Made by a program: the position numbers and the translations under genes. The notes below the pieces were generated by a model, which saw only the letters and a program-made list of their open reading frames with translations, made no database searches and had not been told where the DNA came from. Positions 23,359-29,631 of a stretch of DNA of 29,631 nt are shown piece after piece. The DNA is taken from NCBI GenBank assembly GCA_041855735.1, contig JBHAEV010000035.1, forward strand, positions 1-29,631, in the 5' to 3' direction. How positions within the stretch are numbered: the first letter of the stretch is position 1; the number at the start of each line of letters is the position of its first letter. This stretch comes from CALALP01 sp041855735. Lineage in GTDB: Bacteria > Bacillota > Clostridia > Lachnospirales > Lachnospiraceae.

Positions 23359-24999
23359 ATGGATTTATATAAAATCATGCTTGTGGACGACGAAGAGGAC
23401 GCAAGGAAGGGAATCATAAACAGTATTGATTGGGAAAAGGCCGGATTTACCTTGGTGGCGGATGCGGAGAACGGAGAGGAAGCCATAGAAAAAATTGAGG
23501 CGCTGGAGCCGAATGTCATCATAACCGATGTGCAGATGCCGTATATGACCGGTCTTGAGTTGGCGCGCTGGGTTCAGCAGAAATATCCGTCCATAAAAGT
23601 TCTGGTACTTTCCGGTTACAGCCAGTTCAGCTATGCGCAGGAAGCCATGAGTTACGGCGTTAAATGGTATCTTCTGAAGCCGATTGAGGAAGAGGCGCTT
23701 TATGAGACATTGGCAAAAGTAAAGAAAGAGCTGGACGATGAAATTCACGCGCGTCAAAATATGGATCTGTTGAAGGAGAATTTTGTTGCCAGCCTGCCGC
23801 TTTTGCGGGAGCAATTCCTGAATAAACTTTTGAATAATGGTGATGTTTATCATTTTTCGGAAGAGGAAATCAATCTGCGATTGAAACGATACGAGATTGA
23901 CCTGGCAGGAGCCAAAAAATGGCAGTGTGTTGCGGTGAATGTAAATGAACTCGACGACGGTTCCGACTATGATAACAATCCGGAACTCATGATGATTTCC
24001 GTCAAAAATTTTCTGGAAGAGAAATTAAAAGCCTATTGCAGGTATGCCCTATTTTCCTCGATGCTGGATTCCGTGCCGGTGGTGATTATTGCCGTGGATA
24101 AGGACACGGAAGGAAATTCGAAAATCAGTCAGGCGGGCTTGATTGATTTTTTGAATGATGTATGCCGGGAGGCAAAGAGAACGATCGGAGTGAAACTGAC
24201 TTTCGGAGTGGGAAGTACGCAGAAGTCCCTGACGGTACTGGACGAGTCCTATAAGGAAGCCATGGATGCGCTCGGATACATGCGTGTGAATGAGGAAGAG
24301 GATGTCTTCTATATTCAGGATGTGGAGCCGGTGAAGACCGGAGTGCTGAAGCTGGATGAGAAGGAACAGAATGACATCATTTCCGTGATCAAATTCGGAC
24401 CGCAGGAAAGAATGGTGGAAGTGATTGACAAGATACACCGGAAGATGAGTTCCGCAAAGGTACACAGCAAGCAAACGCAAGCCTATATGCTCAGCATCGT
24501 ATCCTGTATTTTGAATCTGATGCAGCAGTCGGATGTGGGACTTGAAAATATTTCCGATTATACGAATGTCATCGCGAAGGCGGCGGATGCGGACGAATTC
24601 AAGGAGTGGATGACAAAGACCTGTACTTCCCTGAACGGCATGATGCAGCAGAAGAGGGAAACCACCACCAAACAGATCATCAAAGAGGCGAAGGATTATA
24701 TTGCGGAGCATTATAAGAACGCCGCGTTGTCGGTGGAGATGATCTGCAAGCATTTACACATGTCGCCGGCATATTTCTCCACTTTGTTCAAGAAAGAGAT
24801 GAATCAGACCTATGTGGCCTATTTGACCGATATGCGATTAAATAAGGCGGTGGAACTGCTCAACTCCACCGATTACAAAACCTATGTGATTGCGGAGATG
24901 GTCGGATATCAGGAGCAGAATTATTTCAGTTATGTATTCAAGAAGAAATTCGGCGTGCCACCTACAAAGTATCGGAGCTTCGGGAACAAAGAGAAATGA
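23359..24999 (+). CDS. YesN-type response regulator (REC + AraC-type DNA-binding domain)
   Basis: A 546-residue cytoplasmic regulator. Residues 1-125 are a receiver domain with the acidic pair D10-D11, phosphoacceptor D57 in ITDVQMP, and K107 in LLKP. Residues about 140-430 form a long middle region as in YesN proteins, with a weakly GGDEF-like fold around FGVGSTQKS and ALGYMRVNEEE. Residues about 441-541 are an AraC-type double helix-turn-helix (LSVEMICKHLHMSPAYFSTLFKK; VIAEMVGYQEQNYFSYVFKK). GGAGGG lies 6 nt before the ATG. Its stop overlaps the start of the partner kinase. It most likely controls a carbohydrate uptake or utilisation operon in response to the kinase. Confidence 0.95.
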   Translation: MDLYKIMLVDDEEDARKGIINSIDWEKAGFTLVADAENGEEAIEKIEALEPNVIITDVQMPYMTGLELARWVQQKYPSIKVLVLSGYSQFSYAQEAMSYGVKWYLLKPIEEEALYETLAKVKKELDDEIHARQNMDLLKENFVASLPLLREQFLNKLLNNGDVYHFSEEEINLRLKRYEIDLAGAKKWQCVAVNVNELDDGSDYDNNPELMMISVKNFLEEKLKAYCRYALFSSMLDSVPVVIIAVDKDTEGNSKISQAGLIDFLNDVCREAKRTIGVKLTFGVGSTQKSLTVLDESYKEAMDALGYMRVNEEEDVFYIQDVEPVKTGVLKLDEKEQNDIISVIKFGPQERMVEVIDKIHRKMSSAKVHSKQTQAYMLSIVSCILNLMQQSDVGLENISDYTNVIAKAADADEFKEWMTKTCTSLNGMMQQKRETTTKQIIKEAKDYIAEHYKNAALSVEMICKHLHMSPAYFSTLFKKEMNQTYVAYLTDMRLNKAVELLNSTDYKTYVIAEMVGYQEQNYFSYVFKKKFGVPPTKYRSFGNKEK

Positions 25000-26789
25000 T
25001 AAAACTAAAATTCAGGGGATTTTTCGACAATCTGGGCATACGAAACTCAATCTTCATATATTACTCACTAACCGCAATATTGGCGATTGTGATAATCGGA
25101 GTCAGTCTATACCTTAGATTGACGGGAACATTCAGCCAGGCCATCATCGAAGAGAATATCGGTGTAGTAAACCAGTTGAACCGGTCGGTCGGAGCCTATC
25201 TCAGGAATATCATGAATTTGTCCAATTCCCTGAGTTACGGTGTCATTAAAAATATGGATTTGGATTATGAGGAGATAGGAGATGAATTCTATCTCCTGTA
25301 TGACAATAATAAGGACTTCGTGGAAGATATTGCACTGTTTTCCGGTTCCGGGGATTTGCTGGAGGTCTTTCCCGCATCGAGAGTGAGAGAAGAGTATGAC
25401 GTCGGGAATAAAGAATGGTTTACGAAACCTTTGAAATATCCGGATCGGATGCATTTTTTCGATCTGAGCGTTCAGAATCTGTTTTCCTATGAAGACAATA
25501 AATACAGCTGGGTGATCAAGTTCTCAAAAGCGGTGGCAATCACCAGGGGAGGCAAGTCGGAAAACGGTGTGCTGTTGATTGATTTGTCCTATTCCGGTCT
25601 GGAAAATGTGATGGAAAACGTGAAACTCGGAAACAACGGATATTTATATTTGACGGACTCCGAGGGAGATATTATCTGGCATCCGAAGGGAAATCTTGTG
25701 AATACCACAAGCTATAAGGAAAATAATACGGTCAATGCCGGATATCCGGATGGTGTGGTTGAAGAAATCTTTGAGGGGAACAAAAGGACGATTATTGTGG
25801 GAACGGTCGGTTATACGGGCTGGAAGATCATCGGAGTAACGCCGGCTGTCGGAATTTCGTTAAATACCATCAAAACAAGATGGTTCATGGTGTTTACGTT
25901 TTCAATCATGGTATTTATTTTCTCCATCATCAATGCCTATATTTCCACCAGAATCACGGAGCCGATACAAAAGCTCGATATGTCCGTCAACGAAATCGAG
26001 GAGGGCAATCTGGATGCCAAAGTGTATATCGGCGGAAGCTATGAAATCGAGCATCTGGGGCGTTCCATCGACAATATGCGGAATCGGATCAAGCAATTGA
26101 TGCAGGACTTGGACGCGGAGCATGAATTGAAACGCCAAAAAGAGTTCGAAGTATTGCAGGAGCAGATCAATCCCCATTTTTTGTACAACACACTGGAGAG
26201 TGTTATATGGATGATCGGCAGTCATCAGGAAAAAGCGGTGAAAATGGTATCCGCATTGGCGAAATTTTTTCGAATCGGCCTGAGTGCCGGAGTAACGGAA
26301 GTCACCATTGAGAAAGAGCTGGAACATGTGGAGCGTTATCTGGAGATTCAGAGGATGCGAAGCAAGCTGGATTTTGAATACGAGATTATCGTACAGGATG
26401 ATTTGCCGATCGGCAGAATCTATTCCCTGAAAATCATCCTCCAGCCGATTGTGGAAAATGCCATCAAATATGCCATGGAATACATGGATGAGGACGGAAT
26501 ATTGAAGATTTCGGTGGAAAAAGACGATGATGATATTTTGTATAAAATCGTGGACAATGGTCCGGGTATGAGACAGGAAGTGGTGGATCAACTGCTGGAA
26601 CCGCTGACGAAGAGAGTGGAGAGTAAGAGCGGATCCGGAATCGGGGTAAAAAATGTCAATGAGCGGATCAAACATTTCTACGGCAATCGGTTCGGACTCA
26701 GCATTATTTCCGAACTGGATGAGGGAACGCAAGTACAGATACGGATACCTCTGCGCTATGTGGACAAGGAAGGGGATGTGAAACTTTGA
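24996..26789 (+). CDS. YesM-type sensor histidine kinase
   Basis: A 597-residue membrane kinase. Helix 1 is at about 19-41 and helix 2 at about 296-316, enclosing an extracellular dCache-like sensor of about 250 residues. HAMP lies at about 317-370. The His_kinase block has QINPHFLYNTL with H394 as the expected phosphorylated His. The ATPase domain has N487 in QPIVENAIKYAM, DNGPGM (520-525) and GSGIGVKN (546-553). It overlaps the response regulator gene by 4 nt (ATGA) and the following binding-protein gene by 1 nt, so the three are translationally coupled and should be made in fixed proportion. Confidence 0.95.
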   Translation: MIKLKFRGFFDNLGIRNSIFIYYSLTAILAIVIIGVSLYLRLTGTFSQAIIEENIGVVNQLNRSVGAYLRNIMNLSNSLSYGVIKNMDLDYEEIGDEFYLLYDNNKDFVEDIALFSGSGDLLEVFPASRVREEYDVGNKEWFTKPLKYPDRMHFFDLSVQNLFSYEDNKYSWVIKFSKAVAITRGGKSENGVLLIDLSYSGLENVMENVKLGNNGYLYLTDSEGDIIWHPKGNLVNTTSYKENNTVNAGYPDGVVEEIFEGNKRTIIVGTVGYTGWKIIGVTPAVGISLNTIKTRWFMVFTFSIMVFIFSIINAYISTRITEPIQKLDMSVNEIEEGNLDAKVYIGGSYEIEHLGRSIDNMRNRIKQLMQDLDAEHELKRQKEFEVLQEQINPHFLYNTLESVIWMIGSHQEKAVKMVSALAKFFRIGLSAGVTEVTIEKELEHVERYLEIQRMRSKLDFEYEIIVQDDLPIGRIYSLKIILQPIVENAIKYAMEYMDEDGILKISVEKDDDDILYKIVDNGPGMRQEVVDQLLEPLTKRVESKSGSGIGVKNVNERIKHFYGNRFGLSIISELDEGTQVQIRIPLRYVDKEGDVKL

Positions 26790-27790
26790 TGAGAGGAGCG
26801 GGATTATTTAAGAATTCTTGGATTATCTGGATACTGTCCGTCGGAATGATCACGCTGTTGTTCATCCTCAGTTCCACCGATCTGATCATCAAGGAAAATC
26901 AGGTCATCGTCTATTCGATTGCCGCCATTTTGGATGAAACCTCGGATGCCAATATCATGAATTTTCGAAAAGGAATTGAAAGAGCCGCAACGGAATTAAA
27001 GGCGGATGTCCGGGTAATTCCGCTGTATGAATACGGAAATGCCGTCGATCAGGCGAATAAAATTATCGATGAAATGGACAACGGCATTGCGGGCATCATT
27101 CTGAATCCGGTTGAGGATGACCGGGAGATACCACAGCTTTTGAACGGGATATCGGAGAAAAAAATCAATTTTCCGGTCACACTGTATGACACTACGACAT
27201 TCCATCTCAGTTATACGGACATCGGAATCGACTATCAAAAGGCGGGAGAAAAGCTGGGGGCGGCAATCGGGATTGAAAAGCCGGAATCGGAACACATTAT
27301 TTTCTTTTACACGGGAAAAGAGAATCGGTACAATACGGCATTTTATGAAAGTTGCAGGGAGAAGCTCGAGTCGTTGAACCATGTGACCGAGTTGTACTAC
27401 GGTGATGCAATCAACAATTACGATTTTCGGATTAAAATCAGCCGTCTGGCGGAGGAGTATGATTCCAAGCCGGTTATTGTGTGTCTGGATCGTCTGAGTC
27501 TGGATATGACCGCCGAAATTTTGGATTCTCTGCCTTCCTACAAGGAATTGATCGGAGGATTGTACGGTGCGGGAAGCAGTATGTATCTGCTGAACAAACT
27601 GGGGGATAACACCATTGACGGTTTGATTGTGTGGAATGAGTTCGCTGCCGGGTATCTGGCGGTGGAAAAGACCGTGGAGCAGATAAAATTTCCGGGGCAA
27701 AGGTCGGATGAAGTGCTGGAGAGTTATTATATCCGAAGCAACGATTTGGAAAACAGAAGTTTTATGAAGATTCTTTTTCCATTGCAGTAA
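26789..27790 (+). CDS. Membrane-anchored periplasmic-binding-protein-like sugar sensor component
   Basis: A 333-residue protein. ATG at 26789 overlaps the kinase stop (TGATG) and is preferred to an in-frame TTG one codon earlier. Residues about 11-28 form a hydrophobic helix (WIIWILSVGMITLLFILS) without lipobox Cys, so the protein is probably anchored rather than released. The rest has the type I binding-protein fold: VYSIAAILDETSDANIMNFRKGIERA at the start of the first lobe, GIILNPVEDD, TDIGIDYQKAGEKLG, and GLIVWNEFAAGYLAVEKT in the second lobe. It is distant from known sugar-binding proteins. Being coupled to the kinase, it is inferred to present ligand to the kinase ectodomain. Confidence 0.82.
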   Translation: MRGAGLFKNSWIIWILSVGMITLLFILSSTDLIIKENQVIVYSIAAILDETSDANIMNFRKGIERAATELKADVRVIPLYEYGNAVDQANKIIDEMDNGIAGIILNPVEDDREIPQLLNGISEKKINFPVTLYDTTTFHLSYTDIGIDYQKAGEKLGAAIGIEKPESEHIIFFYTGKENRYNTAFYESCREKLESLNHVTELYYGDAINNYDFRIKISRLAEEYDSKPVIVCLDRLSLDMTAEILDSLPSYKELIGGLYGAGSSMYLLNKLGDNTIDGLIVWNEFAAGYLAVEKTVEQIKFPGQRSDEVLESYYIRSNDLENRSFMKILFPLQ

Positions 27791-27799
27791 GGAGGGAGA

Positions 27800-28828
27800 A
27801 TGAAGTTTATTACGAAAGTGCTGATCTCGACACTCGTTCTCATCGTCGGCATGGCATTGTTATTTTCATTGACGCAGCGGAGCAATCTTTCGGTGGTAGA
27901 AAAAAAATCGGTGCGCATCGGAATCAGCCTGTATCGATTTGACGATACCTTTATTTCCGTGCTTCGAAATGCCATAGAAGAGTATGTACGAAATTACGAA
28001 AAGGAAACCGGAATCAAGGTGTATCTGGATATTCTGGATGCAAAAGACAGCCAGAATGAGCAGGAGGCGCATGTGGAAAAATTCACATCCTTAAATTACG
28101 ATGCCATGTGCATCAATCCGGTGGACAGAACCGATACTTCAGGAGTCATCAATACGGCACTGGACAATGCAATGCCGATCGTATTCTTTAACCGGGAACC
28201 GGTGGAGGATGATATTCGGAGATCGGCGGATTTTTACTATGTGGGTTCCAACCCGAAAGACTCCGCAATACTGGAAGGCAAAATCATTATCGATGCATAT
28301 CGGCAAAATCCGTCCACTTTTGATTTGAACATGGACGGAGTTGTGAATTATGTCATGCTGGAAGGGGAGCCGAGCCATCAGGATTCCATCATTCGAACGG
28401 AATGGTCGGTGAAGGCGCTTTCGGATGCGGATATTCCGTTGAACAAACTGTATAGTGCCATCGGAAATTGGGAAAGAAATGAGGGATCCGCATGGATGGT
28501 ACAATGGTTGGAGAAATCTCCCGATCAAATCGAACTTGTCATTTCCAACAATGATGATATGGCGCTCGGTGCGAGCGATGCAATAAAGCGTATGGGAAAC
28601 GATACCGGTATAAAAATCGTCGGAATCGACGGAACGCCGGCAGCATTGGCGGCGATTGAAAAAGGTGAAATGTTCGGAACGGTGGCGGTCAATATCGAAG
28701 AATATGCCAAGGCGGTGGCGGGCATTGCGATCGCCAGAGGTCTTGGTCAGGAGATTCCGGAGGATATCGACAAAAAACTGACCGATCAAAGATATTATTC
28801 GGTTTCCTATGATATGATCACAAAATAA
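27800..28828 (+). CDS. MglB-like galactose/glucose-binding protein, N-terminally anchored
   Basis: A 342-residue protein. Residues about 7-24 are hydrophobic (VLISTLVLIVGMALLFSL) with no lipobox Cys, suggesting an uncleaved anchor. The mature part follows E. coli MglB closely: RIGISLYRFDDTFI, MCINPVD, PIVFFNREP, YYVGSNPKDSAILEG, the Ca2+-loop-like DLNMDG, YVMLEGEPSHQDSI, and VISNNDDMALGA. Hexose (galactose or glucose) binding is therefore likely. It follows the previous binding protein by 9 nt with a strong GGAGGGAG. No mglA or mglC transporter genes follow, so sensing rather than uptake is inferred. Confidence 0.9.
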   Translation: MKFITKVLISTLVLIVGMALLFSLTQRSNLSVVEKKSVRIGISLYRFDDTFISVLRNAIEEYVRNYEKETGIKVYLDILDAKDSQNEQEAHVEKFTSLNYDAMCINPVDRTDTSGVINTALDNAMPIVFFNREPVEDDIRRSADFYYVGSNPKDSAILEGKIIIDAYRQNPSTFDLNMDGVVNYVMLEGEPSHQDSIIRTEWSVKALSDADIPLNKLYSAIGNWERNEGSAWMVQWLEKSPDQIELVISNNDDMALGASDAIKRMGNDTGIKIVGIDGTPAALAAIEKGEMFGTVAVNIEEYAKAVAGIAIARGLGQEIPEDIDKKLTDQRYYSVSYDMITK

Positions 28829-28872
28829 AAAAACGGCGATGATCCGGGGATTGCGGACCGTCGCCGTTTTTT
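28828..28872. terminator. Probably bidirectional terminator between the sensing operon and the lacI-type gene
   Basis: AAAAACGGCGA pairs with TCGCCGTTTTT at the base, with a partly paired upper stem (GATCCG/CGGACC). There is a T run on the plus strand and an equal A run at the left, so it can stop transcripts from both sides. It overlaps the end of the 27800 gene's stop region. Confidence 0.92.
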
Positions 28873-28950
28873 CGCATCCTTTTCGCTGCTTCGACCGGCA
28901 ACCCGGTGAATCTTTAAAAACGACATCGCTTTGAAATTCAGATAAAAATC

Positions 28951-29631
28951 TTATGACTTTTTTGTCGTAGAGGAGCGAACAATCAACTCCGTATGCAGGG
29001 AAACCACGCTCAGATGCACATTGTCAAGCAAGCCTGCCAATGCATTGAATGCAGTCTTGCCCAGCTGGATGCGATCCTGACGCAGGGTGGTAATCGGAGG
29101 GGATGTATGCGCGCAAATCGGCAAATCATCAAAACCGACAATGCTGATATCCTGAGGGATTCTCTTACCGAGCTGCTTGCACTTTTGAATGACCGCGTAG
29201 GCAAGCAGATCATGACTGCATATAATTGCGGAAACACCGGAGTTTAAAAGAACGGGGAGATGTGTATCGACATTTTTGGTGATGTGGAATTCCGCAAATG
29301 CGCTGTCCCGGTTGGTAGGCAGATTGTACCTTTTCATGGCTTCAAAGAAGGAGCGCATTCGCACCTGCATCACATGGGCACCGAGATCACCGCTCAAATA
29401 TCCGATTTGCGTGTGTCCGAGTTCTTTCAGGTGCGAGATGGCGAGATACATCCCCTCTCGATTGTCCACGCTGACTTTTGCGACATTGACATTGTCATGA
29501 ATATAATTGTCGTATATAACCGTCGGGGTTTTGCAGGTCTTTAGAGATTCCAGCCATGGATCATCCAGGGAAAAGCCCAGAACAAAGGCGCCGACATAAT
29601 GGTTTTTCATCATGAAAACATCGTATTTTTC
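28951..29631 (-). CDS. LacI-family transcriptional regulator, C-terminal part (N terminus beyond window)
   Basis: The reading frame stays open to the right edge, so the gene is partial: the helix-turn-helix DNA-binding domain is missing from view. The visible 226 residues are the effector-binding, type I periplasmic-binding-protein-like part: GAFVLGF, VSVDNREGMYLAISHLKELGHTQIGYLSGD, a SHDLLAYAVIQKCKQLG segment, PQDISIVGFDDLPI and PPITTLRQD, all hallmarks of LacI/GalR regulators. It ends ELIVRSSTTKKS. It converges with the sugar-binding operon, so it probably controls genes to the right, perhaps for a related sugar. Confidence 0.93.
   Translation of the reverse strand, partial: EKYDVFMMKNHYVGAFVLGFSLDDPWLESLKTCKTPTVIYDNYIHDNVNVAKVSVDNREGMYLAISHLKELGHTQIGYLSGDLGAHVMQVRMRSFFEAMKRYNLPTNRDSAFAEFHITKNVDTHLPVLLNSGVSAIICSHDLLAYAVIQKCKQLGKRIPQDISIVGFDDLPICAHTSPPITTLRQDRIQLGKTAFNALAGLLDNVHLSVVSLHTELIVRSSTTKKS

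Overview
The window looks like chromosomal DNA from a low-to-moderate-GC Firmicute, most likely a member of the Lachnospiraceae (class Clostridia). The reasons are the protein style of the ribosomal and ATP synthase genes, the AraC-type YesN/YesM two-component pair, the GW/WYY-type wall-binding repeats, strong AGGAGG ribosome-binding sites, several TTG starts, and tRNA genes without an encoded CCA. Species cannot be named from sequence reading alone.

Layout. Positions 1-1016 are the 3' third of a 23S rRNA gene, followed by tRNA-Asn and tRNA-Cys and a strong terminator; no 5S rRNA is visible between 23S and the tRNAs. Positions 1662-6515 encode a secreted 1617-residue GH16 (laminarinase-type) glucanase with two N-terminal discoidin-like modules, a long C-terminal region, a 36-bp tandem-repeat linker and a C-terminal wall- or glucan-binding repeat domain. 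Two short paralogous secreted proteins made almost only of the same kind of repeat follow on the minus strand (6681-7061, 7264-7638). A small NHLP-leader-like protein (7892-8155) stands alone between its own promoter and terminator.

Positions 8286-15638 hold housekeeping genes: an RluA-type pseudouridine synthase, an RpiB-type sugar-phosphate isomerase, a hypothetical protein, a DUF2156 protein, an Eis-like GNAT, a 59-residue DUF951 protein, an ABC-F ATPase, and the rpsF-ssb-rpsR operon. That operon has a clear promoter and a leader resembling the S6:S18 autoregulatory RNA. Positions 16060-23283 are a complete F1Fo ATP synthase operon (atpZ-like, atpI-like, B, E, F, H, A, G, D, C), preceded by two tandem promoters and a long leader. 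The c subunit carries the residues of a Na+-binding site, so the enzyme is predicted to be Na+-coupled.

Positions 23359-28828 form a tightly packed, mostly translationally coupled set: YesN-type response regulator, YesM-type sensor kinase, and two sugar-binding proteins. Both binding proteins have an uncleaved-looking N-terminal membrane anchor; the second is clearly MglB-like. No transporter gene follows before a strong, probably bidirectional terminator. The natural reading is a sugar-sensing system in which anchored binding proteins hand the signal to the kinase. A convergent LacI-family regulator enters from the right edge (28951-29631, N terminus outside the window).

The best candidates for follow-up are the orphan binding-protein/two-component sensing unit, the Na+ signature of the ATP synthase, the glucanase with its satellite repeat proteins, the rpsF leader, and the unusual-looking 23S domain IV/V sequence.
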